Virus record (IMG/VR): IMGVR_UViG_3300030101_002968
Location: 1-64,000 of that record
DNA from: a virus
Direction: 5' to 3' (one strand)
Length of the DNA stretch: 64,000 nt
Shown: piece by piece, positions 41,020 through 51,400 of the stretch
How positions within the stretch are numbered: the stretch's first letter is position 1
Layout of the letters: every line of letters starts with the position of its first letter
Notes under the pieces: generated by a model
Seen by the model: only the letters and a program-made list of their open reading frames with translations
The model's database searches: none
Told to the model about the DNA's origin: nothing
Position numbers and translations under genes: made by a program

Positions 41020-43446
41020 TTATACGCTAGGTTCAAATTGACCTATGTCAAATCCACCTCCCATACCGTCATTTGCAGATTCAAAATCTACAGGTTGACC
41101 ATCACCTGTTCTTTGGTTTATAAGTTTGCTTTGTTGAGATGCTTGCATTTTAGTTCTATTATCTTTTCTGTCTTCACGAGCAGACTCTCTGTCAGACAAA
41201 CTTTTAGTTTCTTTTTCTTTTAGTTGCATATTGTAAAAATGCTCTAACTGCATTAACTGTTTTTTCAAATCAGCTTCGCTCATCATTTCTTGTTTTTTAA
41301 ACTCTGATCTTTGAGCTTCTAACTGCATTTCTGTTTGAGCTAGCATTTGTTGTTTTTGAACTTCAGCTTGTGCTGCTGCGGCTGCAGACTGTTGATTTAA
41401 CTGTGCTTGCTGCTGCATGTTTTGTTGTGCTATTCTTTGATCTAGCTCTTGTTTTTTCTTTCTACGTACTTTTAACAACTGGTTGGCTAGTTTTAAATTT
41501 CTAACCTCTCTAACGTCAATAGCATCTTCTAAATTTATACTTTGTTGTTGCAATGCCATTTGTATATTGTTTTCTAACAATTGTTTTTCTTCTTCATCTG
41601 GTTGTAGTTCTATAAATATACCAAAGTCGTGTAAATGTAAGTCTTTTAGTTCTTGTAAAACACCAACATTAAACGCGCCTATTTTTTGTACAAAAGCTTC
41701 TTTTGTTGGCGAATACTCTAAAACGTCTGATATTCTTAACGATAAACACTCTGCTATTTCAGCTGTTAAAAACAAGCCCGCATCTAATATGTGTCTTGTA
41801 GCTGTATTACTATTAGCAGCTGCAATTTTTTGTATACCAACCAACGCGTTTTTATCAGGCATACTACCATCTCTAGCCTCATTAAGACCAGTAGCATCTC
41901 TAATCATTTGCATGTAATAGTTATACGTTTGTATTAAGCTTTGCATTTTAGCACCACCATTACCACTTGCTATTTCTTGTATAGGTACTCTACCTGGATT
42001 CATATCACCATCAGCGGTCATTGATCTACCAATAACACTACCTGTTTGAAAGAACATGTTTAAAGCTTCTTGTGGATTATAGTTTGTACCATTACCTAAA
42101 TCTATTTCTGCAAGTCCATCAGCATCTAAGTATATACCATCAGGTATTATACGTGACATTACTTGCTGTAGCTTTAAATGCGTTAACTGTATCATATCAG
42201 CAAAACCAGTTGTTCTACTAACTAAACTTTCTATTTTACCATTGTACATACGAGGAGCAACAATAGCGTAATTCATTTTTACTTTAGTATAATCACTTTT
42301 TGGACGCATCATGTTTTTAGCTAGTCCCCAGTGTAATAGTTTGTTAGTGCCAAGTATTACAGCGCCTTCATACAAAACTTCTACAGCTTTTTCTAGTTTT
42401 GTAAAGTCTCCTTGTAGTTCAGCTGGTGGATTAAACTGATCTGTTTTTAATATAGCTTTAACACCACCAGTTCTAGTGTTTTTCATTTTATAAACCTCGT
42501 TGTTATAAGTTTTGTAATTAAAATATAACACTTGAATTTTATTGCTATCGTACTTTCCTTGACTAACATATCTTTGATTATATGCTAACTCGTTATAAGG
42601 TTTTGTTTTTTGTATTTCTTCAAGCTCAGCCGCTGTTAAATCAGGAAACTGTTTTATTAATTCGTTTACAGGTATTGTTTTTACTTCACCTATATAATAT
42701 ATATCTTCAAAATACGGAGACTCTGTATAAGAATAAACTATTTTTGCAGGATCAACGTAATCTACCGTAATACCGGTTGATTTAGAGTAATTAGTTTTTA
42801 CAGCTCCAATACCTAAAACTGTTAAATCATATAAATATCTTTTTCTAACTAAATCATAGTTGTTACCATCAAGCATACAGTTAATAGCTTCTTCTTCTGC
42901 TATTTCAATACCTTGCTTATAGCTTAACTGCATATGTAAAGACAGCTCTTCTTCATTAGCAGGCAAATCTTCTGTTTCAAACTCACTTGTTCTTACATCA
43001 ATACCTTCTTGAGCTGCCATTTGTGTAAAAGGTATGCTTTTCATATCTTCAAGCACATCTTCCATGTATTTAGTTCTTTTTTCAACACCAAAAGGATCTT
43101 GAGAATAAGCTCTTATGTCGTAAACTCTTTGTGACATGCCATTAACTACTATATCAACAAACTTAGGTATAATAGGTACTGGCTTCCAGTCTAAATTTAA
43201 ATAAGATAAATCACCGTTTATAGACAACTCATCTTTATATTTTTGTATTGATTGTTCGCCTCTAGCGTACGATCTTAATTTGTGAAAATTATCTTTACCT
43301 CTTTGATACTTACTATTTAAACCACCGTCTTCAAACCACTCAGATTCAATAGCTTTAGCAACTTTTAAACCGTACTCGGCAGAGTTTTTATACTCGTCGC
43401 TTACGTTTTGTTTAGGAAAATAATCTTGTGAAACAGCTTCTGCCAT
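41020..43446 (-). CDS. Portal protein
   Basis: An 808-residue protein one base after the terminase stop. Its N-terminal part (DNFHKLRSYARGEQSIQKYK, LNLDWKPVPIIPKFVDIVVN) matches portals of Bacteroidetes podoviruses and crAss-like phages. About residues 670-760 form a long Gln/Lys/Ala coiled coil, as in the barrel/crown of large portals. It would form the DNA entry ring at one head vertex. Synteny (terminase, portal, scaffold, capsid) supports the call. Confidence 0.88.
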   Translation of the reverse strand: MAEAVSQDYFPKQNVSDEYKNSAEYGLKVAKAIESEWFEDGGLNSKYQRGKDNFHKLRSYARGEQSIQKYKDELSINGDLSYLNLDWKPVPIIPKFVDIVVNGMSQRVYDIRAYSQDPFGVEKRTKYMEDVLEDMKSIPFTQMAAQEGIDVRTSEFETEDLPANEEELSLHMQLSYKQGIEIAEEEAINCMLDGNNYDLVRKRYLYDLTVLGIGAVKTNYSKSTGITVDYVDPAKIVYSYTESPYFEDIYYIGEVKTIPVNELIKQFPDLTAAELEEIQKTKPYNELAYNQRYVSQGKYDSNKIQVLYFNYKTYNNEVYKMKNTRTGGVKAILKTDQFNPPAELQGDFTKLEKAVEVLYEGAVILGTNKLLHWGLAKNMMRPKSDYTKVKMNYAIVAPRMYNGKIESLVSRTTGFADMIQLTHLKLQQVMSRIIPDGIYLDADGLAEIDLGNGTNYNPQEALNMFFQTGSVIGRSMTADGDMNPGRVPIQEIASGNGGAKMQSLIQTYNYYMQMIRDATGLNEARDGSMPDKNALVGIQKIAAANSNTATRHILDAGLFLTAEIAECLSLRISDVLEYSPTKEAFVQKIGAFNVGVLQELKDLHLHDFGIFIELQPDEEEKQLLENNIQMALQQQSINLEDAIDVREVRNLKLANQLLKVRRKKKQELDQRIAQQNMQQQAQLNQQSAAAAAQAEVQKQQMLAQTEMQLEAQRSEFKKQEMMSEADLKKQLMQLEHFYNMQLKEKETKSLSDRESAREDRKDNRTKMQASQQSKLINQRTGDGQPVDFESANDGMGGGFDIGQFEPSV

Positions 43447-43447
43447 A

Positions 43448-45664
43448 TTAGTTTTCTATTATTTTAGAAGTATAACCATCATTTTTATATCTAGCTATAC
43501 TTATATTTAATTTTTGTCTTTGTACTGTTGCATTAGGCTTGTATAAATGTCTATTGCAAGCCATAATTGCTAAACCGCTACTTATAGCAGCGTCAAATTT
43601 TGTACGTTTGTTTATATCAAACCTAGCCCAGTCATTTAAAGTGTCATTAAAATACATATTACCTACGCTACCATCTGGTTTTGTTCCTACGTTGTTTTGT
43701 ATATACATTTCAATAGCAGCTGCATGCGCTTGTTTAATGTCTTCACTTGAGTTTGGTATACCACCTATTTCTTTTTCTGCAACAGAAAGTTTATTCCAAA
43801 CTTTATCAGGTCTATTCATACTATAACCTCTATATCCTCTACGCCTTAAATAGTATAGTAATCTTGGTTTGTTGTTTTCTGCAAGTAGTGGCATACCGTA
43901 AAATACTAGCGCCATTAATACATCTTCAAAAAACATATCTGCAGTTTGTGGTCTTGCTACATATTCTAAAAAAAACTGACTTGGCGGTGCGTCTTCCATG
44001 CTAAACTTAGTTAAGCCATGTAAAGCACCTTTTGATCCTCTACCGTCTACCGTGCCACTAATGTCGTAGCTATCACAACCAAAAGCACCCATATGATCGT
44101 TGCCAGGATATTTCGTGCCATTTTTTATTATTATATTGTTTTGTAAATTACTGGGTGGTGTCCAGCTAATTTTAAATCTACCTTTTAAATCTGGATAAAA
44201 TATAACGCTTGTGTCTTGAACGCCATTTAACCATTGAAAGTTACCTGTTGAAACGCCTAGTGTTCTTGACATTTCTTCATTGTAATCTATTTGTTCGTAT
44301 ATTTTTACTAAGTTAAATATACTGTTTTGTGCCTCATCTCTAAATGCATGTTCAGTAGTTCTTGGAAACTGGCGGTAAAACTCATTTAATGCATCGCTAT
44401 CTCCTTTTAAACCATCGGCTTCGTTTTGCCAGTGATCTACAATACCTACGTCTATTAATTCCCCGTCGGGTCCGACAACATCTGCGTCAGGACTATTAAA
44501 TACTGGATGTCCGTGCTCATCAATAAATCCTTCGTAGTTCCATTCCATTGGGATAAACAAAGAGTAAAGGCCAGACTTCGTTTGACCATTTCTATTTCTT
44601 TGTGTGACATCTGATGCGTTGTATAGTTTTTTAAAATTGTCTCCACCTTTATCTAATGCGTTTGATGTTGAGCCCATCATACATTTACCAACTATTCTAC
44701 TACCTAATCGCAAACATGTTTTTGTAACTCTCCAGTTATTTAATATATTATCAGGTCTTTCCCACTTACCACTTTCATCATGCACTAACAGATTAAGCTT
44801 TTCTCCGTCATAACTATTGTCACCTGTATTTTTCCAATCAATAGTAGTATCAAGTCCAACCAAGTCTTCCTGCTGTTCGTTTGTAGTAATTTTTTTACGC
44901 GTAAACTTACTTGCAGGAACCCTATAAGCAAGTTCAGACTTAGGCCTGTCCATACCATCTTGAATCGGTTTAAAGAAAAACGGATAATTGATTGATATTG
45001 GAACAACTTTATCTGTAAACATTTTTTTAGCATCTGCACCTGTTTTAGAGAGTATACCAAATCTACTATCACTTGCTAATGTAGCTTGGTTAACTGTTTC
45101 TGCTGAAGACATGAAAGAAAATCCAGACCTACGATTTTTAAGGTAGCACATCCCGTAACATCTTTTGTCGGCTTTACAAGCTTCCCAGAATATATAAAAT
45201 AGTCGATTTGCTTCTCTAAAATCAGGCGCACCTACATCTATTTTACTCCACTGCAAGTACATATAATGTGTACCTGTTATATATGTTGGCGTGCCTTTGT
45301 TGTTAAACCAAAAACCTTGCTCTCTACGCTTGAACTCTTCATCTATATAGTCATACCACTGTTCTTTAGCTTCGTCAGGATAAGCTCTCCAGTCAAATAT
45401 ATTTTTTAATTTACTTAACTGTTTTGGCTGCTCAAATCTAATCCACTTTTTTTCTTTGTTGCTATACACATTGCTAGCTTTTGGCAAAGCTATTTTAAGG
45501 TTTTGTATTTCGTATATATCACCTATTTGACCTGTTCTACTTATAACAATAACATCATGTTCTTTGTTATAGCCATACTTCCACTTTTTACTTTTATTTA
45601 ATCTAGTTATAGTGGTTTTTTTTATAGGCTCTATTACATTTAAAAGCTTTTGTTCGTAACTCAT
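43448..45664 (-). CDS. Terminase large subunit
   Basis: A 738-residue packaging motor. The ATPase shows a Walker A region without the usual GK(T/S) (LKNRRSGFS near residue 177), and a Walker B LNLLVHDES near residue 296 (Asp, Glu). The RNase-H-like nuclease follows, with GAFGCDSYD as the first acidic motif and FFEDVLMALVFYG further on. Overall pattern fits crAss-like and marine Bacteroidetes phage terminases. It overlaps the candidate small-subunit gene by 4 bases and is followed by the portal gene. Confidence 0.9.
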   Translation of the reverse strand: MSYEQKLLNVIEPIKKTTITRLNKSKKWKYGYNKEHDVIVISRTGQIGDIYEIQNLKIALPKASNVYSNKEKKWIRFEQPKQLSKLKNIFDWRAYPDEAKEQWYDYIDEEFKRREQGFWFNNKGTPTYITGTHYMYLQWSKIDVGAPDFREANRLFYIFWEACKADKRCYGMCYLKNRRSGFSFMSSAETVNQATLASDSRFGILSKTGADAKKMFTDKVVPISINYPFFFKPIQDGMDRPKSELAYRVPASKFTRKKITTNEQQEDLVGLDTTIDWKNTGDNSYDGEKLNLLVHDESGKWERPDNILNNWRVTKTCLRLGSRIVGKCMMGSTSNALDKGGDNFKKLYNASDVTQRNRNGQTKSGLYSLFIPMEWNYEGFIDEHGHPVFNSPDADVVGPDGELIDVGIVDHWQNEADGLKGDSDALNEFYRQFPRTTEHAFRDEAQNSIFNLVKIYEQIDYNEEMSRTLGVSTGNFQWLNGVQDTSVIFYPDLKGRFKISWTPPSNLQNNIIIKNGTKYPGNDHMGAFGCDSYDISGTVDGRGSKGALHGLTKFSMEDAPPSQFFLEYVARPQTADMFFEDVLMALVFYGMPLLAENNKPRLLYYLRRRGYRGYSMNRPDKVWNKLSVAEKEIGGIPNSSEDIKQAHAAAIEMYIQNNVGTKPDGSVGNMYFNDTLNDWARFDINKRTKFDAAISSGLAIMACNRHLYKPNATVQRQKLNISIARYKNDGYTSKIIEN

Positions 45665-45936
45665 TTTGACCTACCTTCAGCAAAGCCTTTAAACACTTTG
45701 CTTTCTTTTTTAACCTCTTTACCTTCAAGTATATTTTCTTCTTCTTGTATTCTATTTAATATTTCAAAAGCATCGAATATAGCTAACTTTTTTGTAGCAG
45801 CCGCGTTTTTAAGCCTATCAGCACTAACGTCATCTTCTGTGTTAGTTATTATTTTTTCTTTAGCAACGTTGATTAACTCTTCAACTGCCCTGTGCCCAGC
45901 TTGGATTATAAGCTTCTTCGTTTCCTTGATATTCAT
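45661..45936 (-). CDS. Candidate terminase small subunit (91 aa)
   Basis: I chose the ATG at 45936 (MNIKETKKLIIQAGHRAVEE); an upstream ATG at 46023 would read through the Cpn10-like gene in another frame and gives an implausible hydrophobic leader. The 91 residues are helical with a central TTKKLAIFDAFEILNR-like segment and a Lys-rich tail. It precedes the terminase large subunit directly, the usual place for TerS, but no helix-turn-helix is obvious by eye. It overlaps the upstream gene by 56 bases. Confidence 0.5.
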   Translation of the reverse strand: MNIKETKKLIIQAGHRAVEELINVAKEKIITNTEDDVSADRLKNAAATKKLAIFDAFEILNRIQEEENILEGKEVKKESKVFKGFAEGRSK

Positions 45937-46471
45937 ATTTAATTGTAATATTATTAGATTTAACTCGATACAACCTTGTGCCATCAATAACAAACTCATA
46001 TTTAGAGTTAGGTGTAAAGCCAATTAAAGAACCTTTTTCAACAACACCATCGGTGTGCACAACAATACCTTTAAAAGGTTCTTCTTTGTCTTCAGAAAAA
46101 ATATTTGTGTTTTTAATAGGTTGTACAAAACAATAACCTTCTATACAAAACCACTCATTATTTCTTTTGTATGCAAAAACTTGATCGTAAGATATTATAA
46201 AATCGTTACGGTTTAAAAAAGCTCTACCGTTACGCTCTATACCTTTCATATCATGGTATCTTCTAAAAACATTATGATGAACAACTATTTCATCTCCTAT
46301 TTTTACTGGCGTGTATATCGCCAGTGGCACCTGTTTAACAATAGCGTTTCTATTTACGTATTTGTGGTTAAATATTTCTGTGTTTAAAACTAACTCAGAA
46401 TCACCAACTTTTTTTGTATTGTTATATCTTTGGCCTACTGGTGATATAATGTAGTCATATAAGCATTTCAT
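45881..46471 (-). CDS. Tandem Cpn10/GroES-like co-chaperonin (196 aa)
   Basis: A 196-residue protein that appears to hold two Cpn10-like units. Unit 1 (about 1-105): ISPVGQRYNNTKKVGDSELV includes a mobile-loop hydrophobic triplet LVL, then TPVKIGDEIVVHHNVFRRYH and FIISYDQVFAY, matching GroES strands. Unit 2 (about 106-185): GYCFVQPIK, FKGIVVHTDG, and FVIDGTRLYRVKSNNI, without the triplet. GroES is about 97 residues, so this is double length. It lies just before the terminase genes, pointing to capsid or packaging-protein folding, as with T4 gp31. A separate GroES-like gene lies near GroEL. Confidence 0.68.
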   Translation of the reverse strand: MKCLYDYIISPVGQRYNNTKKVGDSELVLNTEIFNHKYVNRNAIVKQVPLAIYTPVKIGDEIVVHHNVFRRYHDMKGIERNGRAFLNRNDFIISYDQVFAYKRNNEWFCIEGYCFVQPIKNTNIFSEDKEEPFKGIVVHTDGVVEKGSLIGFTPNSKYEFVIDGTRLYRVKSNNITIKYEYQGNEEAYNPSWAQGS

Positions 46472-46692
46472 TAGTATTGTAAATCGTACTCTATAGCTAC
46501 AGCCATATTTTTGTTAAAATCTTTCCAAGGTAAAACATCTTTGTTTTTTTTAATATAAACAGAATATTTATCCTCTTCTTCTATAATATGACATATAGTA
46601 TGACCGCCATAAACTTCTTGATCAACAGCATAATGCATTGCATCATTTTTGTAATTAGACCCTATACTTATTTTACGAATTACTTTTGCCAT
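46471..46692 (-). CDS. Hypothetical protein (73 aa)
   Basis: A 73-residue protein (MAKVIRKISIGSNYKNDAMH), beta/alpha mixed, with no recognised family. It overlaps the upstream coiled-coil gene by 20 bases and the Cpn10-like gene at its stop, so it belongs to the packaging operon. Confidence 0.6.
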   Translation of the reverse strand: MAKVIRKISIGSNYKNDAMHYAVDQEVYGGHTICHIIEEEDKYSVYIKKNKDVLPWKDFNKNMAVAIEYDLQY

Positions 46693-46948
46693 CTTTAATT
46701 TCAGTAATTACTCCAGTTCGTATATCAACGTCTACTTTACCATATTTTTCTTGCAGCTCAGAACTAATTGCTTGCATTTTTTGCTGTAACTCTACATAGT
46801 TATGCAATAACATATGTTTTTTTATTTCAACTTCAGCTATTTGCAACTTAGCAATATTCATTTGATCTGCGTGTCCTTGTAAACCGTCTAACTCTTCTTT
46901 TGTTAATTTTTTAGCCAAGTCTACTTTAGGTGTTTTTCTTTTTGCCAT
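46673..46948 (-). CDS. Coiled-coil protein (91 aa)
   Basis: A 91-residue protein: basic start (MAKRKTPKVDLAKKLTK), then helical heptads (IAKLQIAEVEIKKHMLLHNY, VELQQKMQAISSELQEKYGK). Such small helical proteins are common before terminase genes in marine phages, function unknown. It starts after the leader at 46955-46970 and a 74-base gap, so it may begin a transcript. Confidence 0.62.
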   Translation of the reverse strand: MAKRKTPKVDLAKKLTKEELDGLQGHADQMNIAKLQIAEVEIKKHMLLHNYVELQQKMQAISSELQEKYGKVDVDIRTGVITEIKDGKSNS

Positions 46949-46954
46949 AATTTT

Positions 46955-46970
46955 ATTTAATTTAAGTTAA
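46955..46970 (-). promoter_or_regulatory. Second copy of the AT-rich leader element
   Basis: Read on the - strand this is TTAACTTAAATTAAAT, identical to 7751-7766. It ends 6 bases before the ATG at 46948, as the other copy does, and lies in the 74-base gap that separates the tail-fibre and packaging blocks. Confidence 0.4.
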
Positions 46971-47022
46971 TTTATTGTTATTTATCTACTTATAATATTA
47001 CATGAAATAGTGATTAATTACA

Positions 47023-47283
47023 CTAATCATCTAGTTCTGATATATATGTGTTTTCTTCTAGCTCTTCAACTTCAATACCCGTACCATCACCTACCCAACT
47101 GCTATGATTTGTAAACGTGTAGTTTGAGCAAGTTTCTATATTGTTAAACTTACGTACACGGTCGTTGACAGTGTCTGTTGTAGCTATTATTCTTTGTGCA
47201 CGATCTATGCTTTTACGCATAAACGTTATATTTTCTTTATTAAGTGTGTCAAATACCTCTGCTGTTACTATATAATAATTCAT
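47023..47283 (-). CDS. Hypothetical protein (86 aa)
   Basis: An 86-residue protein starting MNYYIVTAEVFDTLNKENIT and ending in acidic residues (EVEELEENTYISELDD). It follows the LamG-like gene by 1 base and precedes a 74-base gap. I do not recognise the family; it may be a tail-fibre accessory. Confidence 0.6.
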   Translation of the reverse strand: MNYYIVTAEVFDTLNKENITFMRKSIDRAQRIIATTDTVNDRVRKFNNIETCSNYTFTNHSSWVGDGTGIEVEELEENTYISELDD

Positions 47284-47284
47284 T

Positions 47285-48409
47285 TTATTTATTTACTATT
47301 GATGAACCTCCAGATATTGTAAAGTCATCGTTTGATACTGTAGCATCACCATTACCTTCCCATTTCCAATAACCAATTAAATTAGAACTAGCACTATGCG
47401 TCTGTGCGTTTAATACTGTACCACTATTATATAGCTCAGTAACTTCGCTATCGCTAAGTTTTTTATTCCAGATAGTTAAATCATTATATACTGTAGCTGA
47501 ACCATCACCACACTTTTGCTGTAAAGTTGAAGCGTTTGAGTGTTCACCATTACTACCTAAACTCCACAACCTATCATTAGTAGTGCTTATTGGATTACCA
47601 GCTCTAGCACTAGAGTTGTTATTTGTTTGTATTGGAGCTGTCCCAATACCAGTTGCGTTCCAATATAATCTTAACGAAGCAGCTGTATTAGTACCATCAT
47701 TAGTTACAGTTATCATTGTATAATTATCACTATTAACATTACCTCTATTACTAGCACTCCAAAACGTAGTACCTAAACCAGCCGCGTTGTAACCAGCTAC
47801 ATATTGTGATGCTTGAGAGTGAAACAACCAACCACCTTGATTGTACCATTGACCACTACCAGCAACGTTACCATACCTAACTTCTATTCTATTAGTGTTT
47901 TCAGCATATATAATTTTAACCATATCTTCAATTTGCTTAGCCGCACCTGATTTTTGACCAATAATAAAATGTATATTAGTATTTAGGTTGGCTGTCCAAC
48001 CAGCTTTTACCCAAAAAGATATTGACCACGTTGAAGCACCTGTAATATTAAATGTATCGTCAGTGTCAGTAAATTTAATTGCATTGGCAGTACCTACGGA
48101 TGTTGTTTTAGACACTGCTTTAGCGTTTGCAAATGCTGGAGCTGCATCATCGTCATAACCACCAAAAATGCTAAGATCTAGCTGACTTTCTCCGTCGTAA
48201 ACACCGCTTGAAAACCCCGCGTGATTTCCAAATTTAGTAGCGAAGTTAGGTGAGTTGGAGTTTAGTGTTTTAGTTTGTAAATAAGCTGACATGTCTACCA
48301 TGTCTGTATCTTCTTCAGTCATGTCACCAGCAGCAATGTAAGCATCGTCTTTTATTTCTTTATATATACCATACTTATTTATTTCACTAGTATCAGGAGG
48401 AATTGCCAT
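47285..48409 (-). CDS. LamG/concanavalin-like lectin-fold tail protein
   Basis: A 374-residue protein whose body (about 100-345) follows the laminin-G/LamG jelly-roll pattern: TWSISFWVKAGWTANLN, YTMITVTNDGTNTAASLRLY and VYNDLTIWNKKLSDSEVTEL, the last being the family's terminal strand-helix. Such modules bind sugars. It overlaps the S74-ending fibre gene by 17 bases. It probably attaches to the tail fibre and contacts cell-surface polysaccharide. Confidence 0.78.
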   Translation of the reverse strand: MAIPPDTSEINKYGIYKEIKDDAYIAAGDMTEEDTDMVDMSAYLQTKTLNSNSPNFATKFGNHAGFSSGVYDGESQLDLSIFGGYDDDAAPAFANAKAVSKTTSVGTANAIKFTDTDDTFNITGASTWSISFWVKAGWTANLNTNIHFIIGQKSGAAKQIEDMVKIIYAENTNRIEVRYGNVAGSGQWYNQGGWLFHSQASQYVAGYNAAGLGTTFWSASNRGNVNSDNYTMITVTNDGTNTAASLRLYWNATGIGTAPIQTNNNSSARAGNPISTTNDRLWSLGSNGEHSNASTLQQKCGDGSATVYNDLTIWNKKLSDSEVTELYNSGTVLNAQTHSASSNLIGYWKWEGNGDATVSNDDFTISGGSSIVNK

Positions 48410-51400
48410 TTATTAATTTTTTTAGTTCGTCAATTTGTTTTTGTTGTTCTTGCACAGCTTTTGTTAAGACAGCAACCATTTTAACGTAGTCAATACCTTT
48501 TGCTTTTTTGTCATCAAAAATTGTTTCAGACTCAGTAACTAGTTCTGGAATAACTTTTTCTACCTCTTGAGCTATAAAACCTAAACTATTTGCCTTATCT
48601 GCGTCAACTTCTTTTTTCCAAGCATAACTTACTGGCCTTAATTTCATAATAGCGTCAAGACCATAATTTAGATTTTTTATATTTTTCTTTAATCTTTTAT
48701 CTGACCAACCAGTGTAGTTAAGAACTTGTGTTCCTAAAGATCTAAATATACCACCATTTGTAAACTCAAACTTTCTATTACCATGGCTATTATTTCCAAC
48801 CGTTGCGTGGTCTGTTCTAATAGTTATAGCATCTGACTGGGTTGTGTAATCCATATACATACCTGTACCTCCTCTACCAATTCTTAAGTTTGTATTAAAA
48901 ATATCATCAGAAACAGCTACACCATTACTACTAACTGTAATGTTACTATGCGCAGTAACCGCAACACCGTCTTGTGTAACACTAATACCATTACCCGCGC
49001 CAACGTTTATTGCGACAACATTGTTACCTGTACCACCATTGCTTAGTAATCCACTACCAGCTAAAGCATCTACCATGTCTCCAACTAACATTTTGTGGGT
49101 AGTGTTACTATCTTCTGAATCTGTAATGGCTATATAACTATCGTGATTAAATAAACTAGTGGTTAAGTCGTTAGCAAGGCCTGCAATATTTAAATTAAAA
49201 TCTAAATCAAATTCATCAGTGCTACTACCAGTTGATATGTCAGTAAAGTTTATATTAATGCCATTACCACTACCTTCTTTAAACTTAAGATATTTTCCTT
49301 CTGTTATTGTTACCGCAGTTCCATCACCATCTTCAACAACAAAACCGAGGCCCATTGTGTTATTGTCTGTCCACGGCACGTTAACATAAGCTTTTTGACT
49401 AGATAGTTGTACTGCATAGTTTCTATTACTAGCGTTTGTAGAAAAACCTGTTTTAATACCACCCAACGCACTATTACTTGCTGCAGGCAATGTATAACCA
49501 CTACTAGAACCGGTGTAAGCTATACTTAGAGCACTACCATTTGTTCTAGTAACACTTATATCTGTTCCACCTGTAAATTCAATATCATCTGTTGTTCCAC
49601 CAGAAGCAGTTAATCGTAATTTTGTTGTATTGGTAGGAACGCTTACTGAATATGTTTGACCACCACCAGCGTTATTATCCACATAATCTACAACTGCAGC
49701 TGACGTAGGTATTGTAGTATCATTATCATTATTACCAATACCTTCTGATTCAGTTACAATTACAGCGGCAGTCATGTTTCCAATATCAATGTTAGTTATC
49801 GAATTACCAGTACCGTTAGCATCTATAGTTTTATTTGTAAACGTTTGTGTGTTACTAGCAGTTGTAGTACCTGTGTTTGTTGTATAACCAGCACCGTTTG
49901 TTATATTGTTATTATTAAGAGATATATCTCCTGAACCATCAAAAGATACTCCTGCAATATTTCTAGCTGTTTGTAACTTTGTTGCTGTTCCTGCGTTACC
50001 CGTAATAGTTGTTTGAACAACGTTTGGCGCAGAGTTTGTAATATTAATTTGTTTTCCAGATCGAGTTGCAGTTATACCTGTTCCTGCACCAAAAGTTACT
50101 GTATCTCCTTGCGCTATAGTTGCTGTGTTACTAGTACCAGTTGCAGCAAGTAAAAAATTTGACATTGTACCACCACCAGCACCTGCTACTTCATTGTCCA
50201 CATATGATTTAACCGCGTTTTGTGAGGGTACTAGCGTGTTTGATGTACCTAAACTAGTAGATGTGTCTGTAGCATGAACAGCTGATCCATTAATTTTTAA
50301 TCCATTAACAACGTCAAGACCATTTCCGTCCATAGTCATTTGAACTACATTACTAGCACCATCAGCTTTTGTTTGAAACTTCATTTTACCACTAGGGTTA
50401 CAAAATATACTAACTTCATCGTTATTTTCATTCATAAACCTCATGGTAGGTGATGCGCCTGTACCATCGTCTAATAAAAGAGAACCTGTAAAAGTTTTTG
50501 TTCCAGCTATAGTTTGAGAACCTGTTTTTTCAACAATTCCAGCAGCGTCTAAACTAGCAGCTCCAGTACCGCCTCGGTTAACTGCAAGTGTTGATGATAA
50601 AGTGGCAGCTGATCCAGTAGTATTCTGGTTCCAAGTAGGTACAGTACCAGTTAAATCGCTATAACCAACTTGCGTCCATTCAGGTTCTGTAGCAGTATTT
50701 GCCGCACCTCTTGATCTTAAAAATTTATTGTTACTTTCTGCGTTTCCACTTAATTTAGCATAACCACTTTCTCCGCCGTAAACTATATCACCTAAACTAA
50801 GACCACTTAAACTAGCTGCAGAGCCTGATGTATTTGAACTTATAGTTGTTGGTAAAAATGAAGCTCCTATAGTACCATTGTTTATATTACTAGCGTTTCT
50901 TTGGTCTACATTTGCAACATTACCTAAACCGACATCGCTACTAGTTAGTGTGTGCCATTGAGCTGTACCAGCACTACCAGCATACTGAAGAACTTGACCG
51001 GTTGCACCTGCAGCTGGAATATGTTTGTTACCAGCGTTTGTTGGGTGAACATAAGCATTAGCATTAGTATCAATAGTATCTAGTTTTGTACCATCAGTTT
51101 GTAAATCTCTACCATCTACTGTACCACTAGTTAATATATTACCATTTACATTAATTGGATGTGAAATTTTAAATTGAACAGCACTTGTGTCCCATAAAAT
51201 AGTGGCATCAGTTGAGCCGTTTACAGCATCTTGTATTGTAATACCAGCGCCATTAGCTGAAGAGGAAGAATCACTAGTGCTATAGTTTAATGTTATATTT
51301 TTATCTTGTACGTTTAAGTTTGTAGTATCTACTGTTACTGTAGTGCCGTTTACAGTTAAATTACCAGCTATTGTTACATCTGTACCAAACGTTGAAGTAC

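Noticed and set aside
44455-44646. Alternate-frame gene inside the terminase
   Set aside because: It overlaps the conserved terminase frame throughout and has no independent leader or family resemblance.
45937-46023. Longer start of the candidate terminase small subunit
   Set aside because: The extra 29 residues are read within the Cpn10-like gene and are hydrophobic noise; the ATG at 45936 gives a coherent helical protein.
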